Translations under genes and position numbers: made by a program
Shown here: positions 36,266 through 45,944 of the stretch, piece after piece
How positions within the stretch are numbered: position 1 is the first letter of the stretch
How the letters are laid out: the number at the start of each line of letters is the position of its first letter
Source: an uncultured Pseudoalteromonas sp.
GTDB lineage: Bacteria; Pseudomonadota; Gammaproteobacteria; Enterobacterales; Alteromonadaceae
Length of the DNA: 64,000 nucleotides
Direction: 5' to 3'
Assembly: GCA_947493455.1 (NCBI GenBank)
Contig: CANLRB010000003.1
Span: 62,001-126,000, forward strand
Notes under the pieces: model-generated
Databases searched by the model: none
What the model saw: the letters and a program-made list of their open reading frames with translations, nothing else
What the model was told of the DNA's origin: nothing

Positions 36266-38455
36266 ATGTTAAAAACAACTTTATTGAGCGCGGCTATTGT
36301 GACCGCAAGTCCAGGTGTCCATAAGCTGGAGTCTGAATACCTTGTCAGCTTTCCAAGCGATGAGATTAAAACTAAAGCCAAAATTAGTTTTCATCATGGC
36401 TTAATTGCAGATCAGAAAAATGGTGTGCTATTCACATTGAAACCAAAAGAAAAAGAAATATTAGAAAGCTTTGGCGCCAAGGTGAAACCAGCAGAAGACA
36501 CAGTAGCGGCGTTTTATGAACAGAAAAAAGCAACTTTTCAAGGCTTAAATGATACAGGCATACCTGGTTACAGTTGTTATGCGACAGTAGAAGAAACACT
36601 GTCGCAAATAGAGCAAATGGCACTGGATAATCCTGATTATGCGGAAGTTATTGATATTGGTGACTCATGGCAAAAACAAAATAATGGCACAGGTTACGAT
36701 TTAAAGGTTTTAAAAATTGGTAAAAAGAACCAAGTTGATCCGCCTATTTTATTTATCCAAAGCGCGATGCATGCAAGGGAATTGGCAACAGCAGGTTTAA
36801 CACTTGATTTTGCGAAAAAGTTGTTTGATGAGCGTACCTCAGATGCTGATATCGCATGGATATTGGATAATCGCGAAATCCATATCCTATTCCAAACCAA
36901 CCCTGACGGGCGCAAGATTGCTGAAACCGGTATCTACCAACGAAAAAATGTGAATGAAAACCATTGCAGTAGCGGTTCAGTGGGTGTCGATTTAAACCGT
37001 AACTTTAGTTTTGCATGGGGCACTGTGCCGGGTGGTTCGAGTGGCAATGCATGTTCACAGACGTTTCGAGGACCAACCCCAGGCTCTGAGCCAGAAGTAA
37101 ATGCACTTGAACAATATGCGCGCAGTATTTTCCCTGATAGTCGCGGACCGAATGATACAGATGCCGCGCCTGAAAATACCAAAGGACTTTATTTAGATAT
37201 ACATAGTTACAGTGAACTTATTTTATGGCCTTGGGGCGGCACAGATACACCTGCGCCAAATCAAAAAGGCTTAGAAGCACTCGGTAAAAAACTTGCGTAT
37301 TTTAATGGCTATTACCCAACGCAATCAGTCGGGCTCTATCCAACCGATGGTACATCTGATAACTTAGCGTATGGTGAATTGGGCGTGGCTCATATCACCT
37401 TTGAACTCGGTACTGAGTTTTTCCAGCAATGTGACTTTTATACTGACAATCTAAAAAGCAGTAATATAAAAGCCTTAATGTACGCAGCAAAAGTCTCAGC
37501 AGCACCGTATATGCTAACGCAAGGTCCTGACCTAATTCGTATAAGGCAAGAAGCTGAAAATGGGCAATTAGTGATTACCGCTACAGCAACGGATAAACGC
37601 TTTAGTACTAAAAATGGTATAAACCCGACGCAACCAATATCACAAGTACGTTATTCATTTGATGGCTTACCAAACGACACAAACAGCCAACTTGCAGTGT
37701 TTAGTGATGGCAATGCCGATAGTGAAGAGGAAGCGATTAAAGTCCCTGTGCCGCAAGAAATATTGCAAACTGCGAAAGCAACTGTCTATATGCAGGCGAA
37801 AGATACTGAAGGGTATTGGGGCCCAGTGAGTGCCTATCATCTTGATATGACACCGCCTGTTGCATCGGGTAATGCAACGTGTAATGGTGCAAAGTGTGCG
37901 TTAACTGCCACTAATACGAAATCGAGTTATCAATACACTTGGTTAATGCCAGATGGTACTATCTACGATGGGGCCAATCTCGAATTGGTTATGCCAGATA
38001 TCGGAAACTATCCAGTTGAACTGACCGCGACAAACGCAATCGGATTGTCTCACAGCGTACAAGTGGACGTAAATGTTACTGAGTTATTGGCGCCAACGGT
38101 TCAGCTAAGTCAAACGTGTACTTATTTAGAATGCCAATTTAGTGCTGAAGGCTCGAGTGATGAAGATAGTGAAACATTGTCTTATTCGTGGGACTTTGGT
38201 GATGGTAATTCATTGAGTGAGATGTCTGGTAGTCATACCTACACAGCCGATGGCAATTATACAGTTACTGTGACAGTCACTGATGAACACCAGCAAAGTA
38301 GTACGAGCGAAGTTGTTGTGAGTGTTGCAGCTGAAGTCGTCGATCCTCCTGTCGTTGTGCCGGATGAACCTGAACCTCAAAAGAAAAGTTCTGGTGGAGG
38401 TTTTGGCTTTTTGAGTCTATTGCTATTACCATTGTTGTTTAGAAGAAAAACATAA
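36266..38455 (+). CDS. Secreted M14 zinc carboxypeptidase with PKD domain and GG-CTERM-like tail
   Basis: A 729-residue exported metallocarboxypeptidase. After a signal peptide and a propeptide-like region, the M14 domain covers about 105-420: zinc ligands His169 and Glu172 in SAMHARELATAG, His313 in LDIHSYSE, and the catalytic Glu380 in ITFELGTE. The substrate-binding NPDGR and VDLNRNF segments are present. A PKD domain with YSWDFGDG lies at about 615-695. The end, SSGGGFGFLSLLLLPLLFRRKT, is a Gly-rich motif, hydrophobic helix and basic end, as in GG-CTERM proteins cleaved by rhombosortase and surface-bound or released. It is monocistronic with a good terminator. Confidence 0.9.
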   Translation: MLKTTLLSAAIVTASPGVHKLESEYLVSFPSDEIKTKAKISFHHGLIADQKNGVLFTLKPKEKEILESFGAKVKPAEDTVAAFYEQKKATFQGLNDTGIPGYSCYATVEETLSQIEQMALDNPDYAEVIDIGDSWQKQNNGTGYDLKVLKIGKKNQVDPPILFIQSAMHARELATAGLTLDFAKKLFDERTSDADIAWILDNREIHILFQTNPDGRKIAETGIYQRKNVNENHCSSGSVGVDLNRNFSFAWGTVPGGSSGNACSQTFRGPTPGSEPEVNALEQYARSIFPDSRGPNDTDAAPENTKGLYLDIHSYSELILWPWGGTDTPAPNQKGLEALGKKLAYFNGYYPTQSVGLYPTDGTSDNLAYGELGVAHITFELGTEFFQQCDFYTDNLKSSNIKALMYAAKVSAAPYMLTQGPDLIRIRQEAENGQLVITATATDKRFSTKNGINPTQPISQVRYSFDGLPNDTNSQLAVFSDGNADSEEEAIKVPVPQEILQTAKATVYMQAKDTEGYWGPVSAYHLDMTPPVASGNATCNGAKCALTATNTKSSYQYTWLMPDGTIYDGANLELVMPDIGNYPVELTATNAIGLSHSVQVDVNVTELLAPTVQLSQTCTYLECQFSAEGSSDEDSETLSYSWDFGDGNSLSEMSGSHTYTADGNYTVTVTVTDEHQQSSTSEVVVSVAAEVVDPPVVVPDEPEPQKKSSGGGFGFLSLLLLPLLFRRKT

Positions 38456-38478
38456 ACACAATAGTGTAAAAACAGATG

Positions 38479-38507
38479 AAAGCGCGTTTAAATAACGCGC
38501 TTTTTAT
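38479..38507 (+). terminator. Rho-independent terminator of the M14 peptidase gene
   Basis: A 10-bp stem (AAAGCGCGTT with AACGCGCTTT), a 5-base loop and a T-rich tail lie 24 bp after the stop. Confidence 0.85.
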
Positions 38508-38608
38508 TTGCACCAAATAGTAAATTAATTTTGAATTTGAACGATTTTATTTATAAAAGTAATGATTTAATGCTAGTGTTAAAGCAAATTATAATAAGAA
38601 CTTTAGGT

Positions 38609-39349
38609 ATGTGTGTGTCTCGTTTTTTTCGCATTTTTTTGATTGTCAATTTATGCCTTTTATCAACAGCAATTAAAGCCCAAATTTCGCATATTAGTTT
38701 ACATGATGTTGAGTCAGCGTTTGATAAGCCCTTTAGCGTAAGATTAAATATTGTTGAACAAGCTGAAACTCAGCTGCAATTGCAATTTATTTTGATACAA
38801 AATAACCAACAAATATCACTTAAGCCAGCGCGGCTAAGCCGATATATGTTAAGGGTCACAAGTACTGAAACACTTGCTGAACATGCTGCCATTTATGTAT
38901 ATCAGTTAATCAATAATCAATGGCAAAAAATTGAAGTGATCCCGGTTAGTGGCGACCCGATCTTTGATCACCAAGTCGTGTTACCAACTGCCAGCCAAAA
39001 GCGAACCCCAATAATTGCCAAAACGAGCACTACTGAGCCGGTAAATTCCAAATCACTCGATTCGATATCAACAAACTCTCCCACTGAGTCATGTATGCTT
39101 AAACGCGTTGGCAATGAAACATTATGGAGTTTGGCTACACGCTATAGTCTGCAGTGGCAAATTGATGTTTTCAGCGCCATGATCGCAATTTACCGCGTTA
39201 ATATAAATCAATTTGGTAATCAACACATTGGTTTATTGCGCAATGATGTAACCCTCGTTTGTCCGAGTGAGGCCATTTTAGAAAAAGTGGGCGATAAAGC
39301 GAAAATGAAGTCTGAATTTCAAAGACTCAATGCGCTACCCAAAAAATAG
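38609..39349 (+). CDS. Exported FimV-like protein with LysM-like motif
   Basis: A 246-residue exported protein. The signal peptide ends at STAIKA-QIS. The mature N-terminus (about 25-130) resembles the FimV N-terminal domain, with ISHISLHDVESAFDKPFSVRLNIVEQAE and strands near RYMLRVTSTETLAEH. After a Ser/Thr-rich linker, a LysM-like unit VGNETLWSLATRYSLQW and the FimV-type AIYRVNINQFGNQHIGLLRNDVTLVCP follow. FimV/HubP proteins organise cell poles and pili; this short version lacks the transmembrane and TPR parts of true FimV. The ATG at 38609 is chosen because it begins the signal peptide. It is flanked by unrelated hydrolases, so its role is open. Confidence 0.68.
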   Translation: MCVSRFFRIFLIVNLCLLSTAIKAQISHISLHDVESAFDKPFSVRLNIVEQAETQLQLQFILIQNNQQISLKPARLSRYMLRVTSTETLAEHAAIYVYQLINNQWQKIEVIPVSGDPIFDHQVVLPTASQKRTPIIAKTSTTEPVNSKSLDSISTNSPTESCMLKRVGNETLWSLATRYSLQWQIDVFSAMIAIYRVNINQFGNQHIGLLRNDVTLVCPSEAILEKVGDKAKMKSEFQRLNALPKK

Positions 39350-39356
39350 TCTGTAT

Positions 39357-39384
39357 GACGCTAGATTAGTTCAAATCTAGCGTC
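39357..39384. terminator. Hairpin after the FimV-like gene
   Basis: An 11-bp perfect stem (GACGCTAGATT with AATCTAGCGTC) with a 6-base loop lies 7 bp after the stop. There is no T-run, so termination is uncertain. Confidence 0.5.
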
Positions 39385-39500
39385 GACAACTACCTTAATT
39401 ACATACACTTTTTAACAATCGTTTACTGCTTCTTACTGACATCGACTTTTCCTTTTCCTATATTGGTACCAATTTTAACAATCACATCACGGAGTGATAA

Positions 39501-41027
39501 ATGAAGCATTTGATTTCCTTTTCTTTATGTTCGATTGCACTAATTGGTTGCGGCGGAGGCTCTAGTAAAAAATTAGAACCAATAAAAGTGGAACCCAACA
39601 AATTCGAATCAGTTGCGACACAAATAGAAAAAGACAGAGTCGCGAATCAAGCGGGCGCTGCATCGATTGCTATTTACCATAATGGACAAGTTGTGTATGC
39701 CAATGCTGTTGGTAAAACACGGGTAGGCGGTTCCACCGATGCTAGCAGCGATACGTTGTTCCAACTCGGCTCGACGACCAAAGTATTTACCAATTTAGCG
39801 GCCTTAAAACAAATGGAGCAGGGTAAATATTCAATGCAATCAAAGCTGGTGGATGTGCTGCCATCTCTTTCTTATCCAAACACTCAGCGACATGATTGGC
39901 AAGGTATTCAGGTAGATTGGTTAATGACGCACCAGGGGGCGTTTGACGACGACTACGAGGGTATAGAAGTTGACACGCCATTGCTGGAGTTTATGAATTC
40001 AGAATATGCAATCGACAATGGAATTATGAATAAACCAGGTGAATTTTTTAACTACAGTAACCCTAACTTTTCATTTTTAGGCGCCATCATTGCCCATCAA
40101 TCAGGAATCGATTACAAAGACTATATGAAAACTGAAGTTTTCTCCCCACTAGGCATGGCCCGTACGACATTTAGTCGTGACGAGGTTGTCGCGGATGGTG
40201 ATTATGCGCTTGGCAATTACATCACTGAAACGGGCTTAAAGCCGGTTACTGAAATCGGCCAACTGGACAATAGTGATGCGATTTTGCCAGCCGGAAACTT
40301 TACATGGTCGACACCGAGTCAAATGATGAACATGGCCAAATTTATTTTAAATGGCAATAGCGATTTATTGTCAGACCAAAATCATCAAAAACTCATTGCA
40401 AAGCAAGTGGTTGTTCCTAGCCCAATAGAAAATCATTATGGTTTAGGTTTGTTTGTACAAGATGGTTTTGTTCATAATAATAGCTGGGTGCCAATGAAAC
40501 ACTACAGCCATGGGGGCAATACGAGAGGCTATACCAGCATGTTTTATGTATTTCCTGAACATGATCTAGCAGTATCAATATTGAGCAGTGGTTATGCTGA
40601 TGACTTTACGAGTACATTGGTGAGCGCAATTGATGCTGTGATCGATTTGCCGCAAACACAAACGATTCCACTTAAACCCGTTAAACCAGACCACCATGCA
40701 CTCTATGCAGGAACTTATAGCGCGGATGGCATTGTCATTAATATAGGTGTTAGTGAGGATAAGTTAACTATATCGGTGCCCGCACTTGATTTGGATGGAG
40801 TCAATTATAGTAGAACATTAGTTCCGGTTGGTGGCGATACCTATATGGTAACGCTAGATGGCGAACCGCTTTATTTTAACTTTATCGCACAAGAACAAGG
40901 TAAACCTTACACTTACTTTGCTAATCGTGGTGTCGTTGCAACGCGAGTTAATGCACAATTTACGGGGACCCCAGGTGATGTCACTAAGTTTATCTTAAAT
41001 AGTAAAAAACAAAATCACATACATTAA
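39501..41027 (+). CDS. Lipoprotein serine hydrolase of the beta-lactamase (class C/PBP) fold
   Basis: A 508-residue exported lipoprotein. The lipobox LIGC places the acylated cysteine at 17, followed by GGGSS. The beta-lactamase-fold domain (about 35-390) has the S-x-x-K motif STTK (Ser91, Lys94), the Y-x-N motif in NYSNPNFSF, and the third-box equivalent SHGGN. The C-terminal about 110 residues form a beta-rich (DUF3471/lipocalin-like) domain often fused to esterase or peptidase members. It may act on D-amino-acid peptides, esters or peptidoglycan fragments; a true beta-lactamase role is unlikely given the length and tail. It is monocistronic. Confidence 0.82.
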   Translation: MKHLISFSLCSIALIGCGGGSSKKLEPIKVEPNKFESVATQIEKDRVANQAGAASIAIYHNGQVVYANAVGKTRVGGSTDASSDTLFQLGSTTKVFTNLAALKQMEQGKYSMQSKLVDVLPSLSYPNTQRHDWQGIQVDWLMTHQGAFDDDYEGIEVDTPLLEFMNSEYAIDNGIMNKPGEFFNYSNPNFSFLGAIIAHQSGIDYKDYMKTEVFSPLGMARTTFSRDEVVADGDYALGNYITETGLKPVTEIGQLDNSDAILPAGNFTWSTPSQMMNMAKFILNGNSDLLSDQNHQKLIAKQVVVPSPIENHYGLGLFVQDGFVHNNSWVPMKHYSHGGNTRGYTSMFYVFPEHDLAVSILSSGYADDFTSTLVSAIDAVIDLPQTQTIPLKPVKPDHHALYAGTYSADGIVINIGVSEDKLTISVPALDLDGVNYSRTLVPVGGDTYMVTLDGEPLYFNFIAQEQGKPYTYFANRGVVATRVNAQFTGTPGDVTKFILNSKKQNHIH

Positions 41028-41154
41028 CAGTGACAGGGCGAGTGCCGGCACGCTTATACGTTCGGCACTATTTCATTAATTTGTTTTTATAACGACACTA
41101 AATTGACATACTTACCCATAAAAATAGTGCTAACACTAAGTTCGGACTATTTTT

Positions 41155-42348
41155 ATGTTACTGAATTCACCTTATATACACCCTCTTAGAACAAGCCCGA
41201 GTAGGGCAATAGATGCGGTTTTGTTTTTAAAAAAGCTGATCAATTTTGAATCGGTAACGCCACACCATGCGGGGTCAATGAACTGGCTGAACGCCGAGCT
41301 CGAGGTGCTTGGTTTTAAGGTTGATATGTTCACTAGTAATGGCGTCACTAACCTTATTGCAACACTTAATTTTTCCGATGGGCCATCATTTGCTTTTGCT
41401 GGACATTTAGATGTTGTGCCAGCCAATGAGTCTGATTGGCAATATCCCCCGTTTGGCGCACATGAAAATAATGGCGTGATCTATGGGCGTGGTGCTGCTG
41501 ATATGAAAGGCGCGATTGCGGCAATGTTAAGTGCAACGAAGCATTGGCTTCGTGCCGAACAGAATCGAAAAGGCACTTACTATTGGTTGATCACCAGTGA
41601 TGAAGAGGGCGAGGCACTTTATGGAACAAAAGAAATTATGGCAAGGCTCGCAAATAATGGCATTACACTTGATGCATGCCTCGTGGGTGAACCGACATGC
41701 GATAAAAACATTGGCGATACCATTAAGAATGGTCGTCGCGGTGCAATCTCTGGCACAGTTGAAGTAATTGGAAAATCGGGCCATGTCGCTTATGCGCAAA
41801 ATACCATAAATGCACTTAACGTGAGTTGTAATATGATGCAAGCTCTTGATTCACTTCAATGGCTTAATGACCCAGAAGGTTCTCAAACAAGCTTACAGCT
41901 AACCAATGTGGTTGTTCCAAATGCAGTCGACAACGTCGTACCAGGTCGGTGTTTTTTTGATTTCAATGTACGTTATAGCCACGGCTATAGCGGCGAGCAG
42001 ATTAAACGTTGTGTGACAGCTGCAATTGGTGATTGTGGCGAGTTTGATATTTCTTGGCAAAGACCATGCGAGCCATATTATACGGGACCGAGCAATAACC
42101 AACAGTTTGATTTATTGACGATTGCCGAACACGTTTTATACCACCAATTCGGCCGTTATCCAAAGTTATCAACGTCTGGCGGCACATCAGACGGGCGATT
42201 TATCGCAAATGAAGATACTCAGGTCATTGAATTTGGCTTGCGTAACTACTCGATTCATCAAGTCAATGAACATGTCACTATCGATGAGTTGGAACAAGTG
42301 ACATGTGTTTATAGTGAGATATTAAGTAAGGTATTTGATGTGAATTAA
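41155..42348 (+). CDS. M20 metallopeptidase, DapE/ArgE-like
   Basis: A 397-residue zinc deacylase of the DapE/ArgE/CPG2 family. Metal-binding and catalytic blocks are present: AGHLDVVPANES, YGRGAADMKGAIAAM, TSDEEGEALYGT with the catalytic Glu pair, VGEPTCD, and the C-terminal histidine in LRNYSIHQVNEHV. The N-terminal FESVTPHHAGSMNWLN resembles succinyl-diaminopimelate desuccinylase. It has about 20 extra N-terminal residues compared with E. coli DapE and no lysine-pathway neighbour, so it may be a paralogue with another N-acyl amino-acid substrate. The only ATG fitting the domain is at 41155. Confidence 0.8.
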   Translation: MLLNSPYIHPLRTSPSRAIDAVLFLKKLINFESVTPHHAGSMNWLNAELEVLGFKVDMFTSNGVTNLIATLNFSDGPSFAFAGHLDVVPANESDWQYPPFGAHENNGVIYGRGAADMKGAIAAMLSATKHWLRAEQNRKGTYYWLITSDEEGEALYGTKEIMARLANNGITLDACLVGEPTCDKNIGDTIKNGRRGAISGTVEVIGKSGHVAYAQNTINALNVSCNMMQALDSLQWLNDPEGSQTSLQLTNVVVPNAVDNVVPGRCFFDFNVRYSHGYSGEQIKRCVTAAIGDCGEFDISWQRPCEPYYTGPSNNQQFDLLTIAEHVLYHQFGRYPKLSTSGGTSDGRFIANEDTQVIEFGLRNYSIHQVNEHVTIDELEQVTCVYSEILSKVFDVN

Positions 42349-42362
42349 TCAGTTTGTATGAA

Positions 42363-42393
42363 AAGTGCCGTTCAGTTGATTTGAACGGCACTT
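42363..42393. terminator. Bidirectional terminator
   Basis: A perfect 12-bp stem (AAGTGCCGTTCA with TGAACGGCACTT) and 7-base loop between the convergent M20 and acyltransferase genes. Confidence 0.75.
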
Positions 42394-42403
42394 GTTCGCT
42401 ATG

Positions 42404-44119
42404 TTATTGAACTGGGTTTAAATATCGTTTTGCTTTTTTAGGTTTAAGTTTGTGTAAATCAACCAGCACTAACGCGTCAATACAATAATTAAAGTCTGGG
42501 TCTAGGCTAAAGCTCTCAAAGGTAACACCGCCTTGCTCACACACCTCACTATATTGCTTAAATAAAGTCGGCACCTGCGCTCCCATGGTCGCCAACAATG
42601 ATTTGAGTTGTTTAAAATCAGCGGTTTGATCGTTTCCAGCAAACAACTTATCGAATTCTTCTTTTTGTTGCTGTGTGATTTTATATTGGCGTTTTGCACT
42701 TGCCCTTGGTGTGCAAGGACTGAAATAGTGTTGATAAAAATAGACTAGCAGTGCTTTTGCCGTTTCGGGCATTGAATTTGAAACACTCACCGGCCCAAAT
42801 AAATAACGATATTGCGGATAGCGACTGACAAATGCACCAATGCCAAACCATAAATAGTCTAAACTTCGCAGTCCCCAATACTTAGGTTGCACAAAGCTTC
42901 GACCAAGCTCTAAACCTTGCTCAAAATAGGGCGCCATCGCAGGGTTATAATCGAACAAGGTATCGGTATAAAGCGCGTCTATGCCCGAACACTCGGTCAG
43001 CTTTTTAGTGTCCGCTAAGCGATATGCACCTGCTAATTCAAGCTCGTTGGCATCCCACAATATAAGATGTTGATAGTCCATATCAAATTTATCGATGTCG
43101 CGACGTTTGCCCGTGCCTTCGCCAACTGCACGAAATGCTATTTCTCGTAATCGGCCAAGCTCTCTAAAGATTGCCGAGCTGCCATTATAGCGGTACAAGT
43201 AAATCGAAATATTGTCTTGGCTTTTACCGAGTAATTCGCAAGACTCTATTTCTGATTTGAGTGCTTGTCGACACTCCGGCAAAGCGATTGGTTTTTCTGT
43301 TTTGAATAGACCATCTTTTTTGCTGCCGAGTCGATAAAGATGCTTTTTAATTAAATGGCAAATAGCCTGATCACTGAGGTGCTCTATGCGATAGCTGTCA
43401 GAGGGAATAGGTGCGCCAATTTCGAGCTCAAGCGCTTTGCGCTTGTGTTTAAACATTTCGTTAACTAATAGCAAACTCGCCATCGGTTTATAAATCATCG
43501 ACGTACCATAAAATAGTGGTGAGTTTTTCGCTTTGATATGGACCGGGATAACACTTGCGTTAGCACGTTTTGCCATGCGTAAAAATCCCGGGTTCCATTT
43601 ACCGTCTTTGATGCCCATTGGGCTAAGGCGACTGACTTCACCGGCTGGGAATATAAGTAATGCGCCTTGATGTTTAAGGTGACGATGTATGTTTTGTAAT
43701 TCAGTTTTAAGGCTCGTACCTGACATGTTGTCAACTGGTAAAAGGTGTGAATGCAATGGCTTAAGAGACATCAATAAACGGTTAGCGACTACCTTTATGT
43801 CACTTCGAACTTTTGCCAGCAAAGCGATTAATGCAAGTGCATCAAGCGAACCAATCGGGTGATTTGCAACAATAACCAGAGGGCCATTATTTGGAATGTG
43901 TTCTAACTGTTTTGCTTTGTAGTGGGTATTAAATTCAAATTCTTCGAGAACTTGCTCAATAAACTCAATGCCCTGCAAATGCGGGTAGTTTTTTTCAAAA
44001 TCAATAAACTCTTGTTCGTGCAAGAGATAATCTAACCCTTTTTTAACCACTTTTTTGACTCGTGGCGAGCTATCAAGCTGAGGTATATTTTGCTCTATCA
44101 CTTTGTCGATACTGATCAT
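42404..44119 (-). CDS. Bifunctional acyltransferase, OlsF-like (ornithine-lipid synthesis)
   Basis: A 571-residue fusion. The N-terminal half (about 60-270) is a PlsC-type lysophospholipid acyltransferase with the H(x)4D motif NHPIGSLD (His87, Asp93) and the FPAGEVSR block (157-164). The C-terminal half (about 320-560) is a GNAT-like N-acyltransferase of the OlsB/hemolysin type, seen in LGRLREIAFRAVGEGTGKRRDID and LGRSFVQPKYWGLRSLDYLWFGIGAFV. The same two-domain order in OlsF of Serratia makes ornithine lipid, a phosphorus-free membrane lipid. Membrane association is expected, without predicted helices. Ornithine as substrate is inferred from the family. Confidence 0.8.
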   Translation of the reverse strand: MISIDKVIEQNIPQLDSSPRVKKVVKKGLDYLLHEQEFIDFEKNYPHLQGIEFIEQVLEEFEFNTHYKAKQLEHIPNNGPLVIVANHPIGSLDALALIALLAKVRSDIKVVANRLLMSLKPLHSHLLPVDNMSGTSLKTELQNIHRHLKHQGALLIFPAGEVSRLSPMGIKDGKWNPGFLRMAKRANASVIPVHIKAKNSPLFYGTSMIYKPMASLLLVNEMFKHKRKALELEIGAPIPSDSYRIEHLSDQAICHLIKKHLYRLGSKKDGLFKTEKPIALPECRQALKSEIESCELLGKSQDNISIYLYRYNGSSAIFRELGRLREIAFRAVGEGTGKRRDIDKFDMDYQHLILWDANELELAGAYRLADTKKLTECSGIDALYTDTLFDYNPAMAPYFEQGLELGRSFVQPKYWGLRSLDYLWFGIGAFVSRYPQYRYLFGPVSVSNSMPETAKALLVYFYQHYFSPCTPRASAKRQYKITQQQKEEFDKLFAGNDQTADFKQLKSLLATMGAQVPTLFKQYSEVCEQGGVTFESFSLDPDFNYCIDALVLVDLHKLKPKKAKRYLNPVQ

Positions 44120-44280
44120 AAATGCCTCACTGCATTTTGTTTTTATACAGTTTTTAGACTAGAAAATGAATGCGTCGAAAATGGGTCAAATAGGTGACGT
44201 TTTTATGACTGTGTTGTTTTTTCTTTATTTTTATTTTCATTGCGTTAAGGTAATTCTTTGCCATTTACTGACGGTCAATT

Positions 44281-45078
44281 ATGAAATTACATATCGATAT
44301 TATTGATGCTTTTACACAAACCTTGTTTGGTGGCAACCAAGCGGCTGTCGTGGTATATGATAGTTGGCTTGAGGTCGACCTGATGCAGCAAATTGCGACA
44401 GAAAATAACTTAGCAGAAACTGCGTTTGTAGTAGAACACGCAATCGGTGAATACAGCATTCGTTGGTTTTCGCCTATGACGGAAATTGCGTTTTGTGGGC
44501 ACGCAACGCTCGCCGCTGCATATGTTTTGTTTTCTAAACATACGCATCTAACATCACTTAATATCTATGCCGACGCGGTTGGCAAAATGCGTATAAATAG
44601 GCTCGACAATAATGCGATAGAAATGCAGTTCCCTAATCAAAAACCATGGCAAGTCGATGCGGCTCCAGAGGCGTTAATAAAAGGGCTTTCTATCAAACCG
44701 CACAAAATATTACAGAATACTCAGGCTTACTTTGCTATTTATAAGTGCGAGCGTGACGTTCATAATGTTGTTATGGACCGCGACAAAATAATAAAGTTGG
44801 CACCGCTTGACGTAGTTGTCAGTGCGCCAGCTAACGATTTTGATTTTGTATCACGTTATTTTTGGCCCGCCAATGGGGGAGACGAAGATGCAGTGACAGG
44901 ATCAATTCATACCGGATTAGCACCGTTTTGGGCTGAGCATTTGGGTAAAAATGAATTATTTGCGCATCAAGCGTCAAAACGTGGTGGCGATATACGCTGT
45001 AGTGTGTCGGCTGATTACGTAACAATTACCGGCTTTGCTGTTCGTTATTTGAGCGGTCAAATACATCTTCCTTGTTAA
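44281..45078 (+). CDS. PhzF-family isomerase/epimerase-like protein
   Basis: A 265-residue protein of the PhzF/diaminopimelate-epimerase-like fold. The N-terminal half has the signature AFTQTLFGGNQAAVVVYDSW with the catalytic-type ATENNLAETAFVV, and IRWFSPMTEIAFCGHATLAAAYVLF. The C-terminal half repeats the fold with the GGDEDAVTGSIHTGLAPFWAEHLG block. Such proteins often have unknown substrates in species without phenazines, and no phz gene is near. It precedes a binding-protein-like gene by about 90 bp on the same strand. Confidence 0.85.
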   Translation: MKLHIDIIDAFTQTLFGGNQAAVVVYDSWLEVDLMQQIATENNLAETAFVVEHAIGEYSIRWFSPMTEIAFCGHATLAAAYVLFSKHTHLTSLNIYADAVGKMRINRLDNNAIEMQFPNQKPWQVDAAPEALIKGLSIKPHKILQNTQAYFAIYKCERDVHNVVMDRDKIIKLAPLDVVVSAPANDFDFVSRYFWPANGGDEDAVTGSIHTGLAPFWAEHLGKNELFAHQASKRGGDIRCSVSADYVTITGFAVRYLSGQIHLPC

Positions 45079-45164
45079 ATGTCGAAAAATTTTGAATGGC
45101 TCGCAGTGTATTTCTTTTTTCGTTGTCGACTATACTGACTGATGATCAATTTAGGGAATTTATT

Positions 45165-45944
45165 TTGGAACACTTAAAACGGGTTGTACTTGTTATCTTA
45201 TGCATCGCTACGGTGTGGTTTTCTGCATCTTTAAACGCTAAACAACGTGTTAGTTTGTATAGTTATCATTTGATGCCACCTTATATCATTGATGAAGATG
45301 AATATTTGGGGCTTTATTTCGATTTTGCGAACTACTTAAATAGAGTGCAATCGAACGTTAAATATCAGGTGGTTTACGTTCCGAGAAAACGGCTTGATCA
45401 TTTGCTTGCTAATGATCAAATGGACGGCATTATAATTGGTGTAAATCCGGTCTGGTTTGGTGACAAAAATCAGACCCGCTATACTTGGTCAAAGGCACTT
45501 TTTTTTGATAGAGACGAATTTGTGTCTCACCAAAAAAATAAACTCGAATACAACGGACCCTCCTCCCTTTATGGTAAATCGATTGGCGGTATAAAAGGGT
45601 TTAAATACTTTGGTGTGGATCAACTGGTAAAGCAAAAAAAAGCAATGCGCATCAATGTCGATTCAGAAACCCTGCTTGTCGATATTCTTAAAAAGCAACG
45701 TGTGGATGTTGCAATTATTAGCCGCGCAACACTTGATTATTTAGTGCCAGCTGGGGAACGTCTTAATTTATTTCATCTATCTCATCAACCGCATGATCAA
45801 TTTTATCGCTATTTAATGACGCCACATCAAAACAAAGCTGTGTTGCAACAAATTGAACAATTTATGAGTCAACGGGCGTTTCAAGCGCAGTGGTTAGGTC
45901 AATTGAATCGCTACGGATTTACTCAGGGCGCAGTAATCGACTAG
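45165..45944 (+). CDS. Exported solute-binding-like protein (SBP_bac_3 type), orphan
   Basis: A 259-residue periplasmic protein. A start at TTG 45165, preceded by AGGGAA, directly begins the signal peptide LEHLKRVVLVILCIATVWFSASLNA; the open frame reaches 45096, but that adds 23 residues before the signal. The mature part has RVSLYSYHLMPPYIIDEDEYLGLYFDFANYLN, the family 3 binding-protein start, and ends FQAQWLGQLNRYGFTQG. It resembles the protein at 7135-7917 in plan but not closely in sequence. No permease is near, so a sensory or unknown role is likely. Confidence 0.7.
   Translation: MEHLKRVVLVILCIATVWFSASLNAKQRVSLYSYHLMPPYIIDEDEYLGLYFDFANYLNRVQSNVKYQVVYVPRKRLDHLLANDQMDGIIIGVNPVWFGDKNQTRYTWSKALFFDRDEFVSHQKNKLEYNGPSSLYGKSIGGIKGFKYFGVDQLVKQKKAMRINVDSETLLVDILKKQRVDVAIISRATLDYLVPAGERLNLFHLSHQPHDQFYRYLMTPHQNKAVLQQIEQFMSQRAFQAQWLGQLNRYGFTQGAVID

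Noticed and set aside
39501-41027. Antibiotic-resistance class C beta-lactamase
   Set aside because: It is a lipoprotein with an extra C-terminal beta domain, typical of esterase/peptidase relatives.
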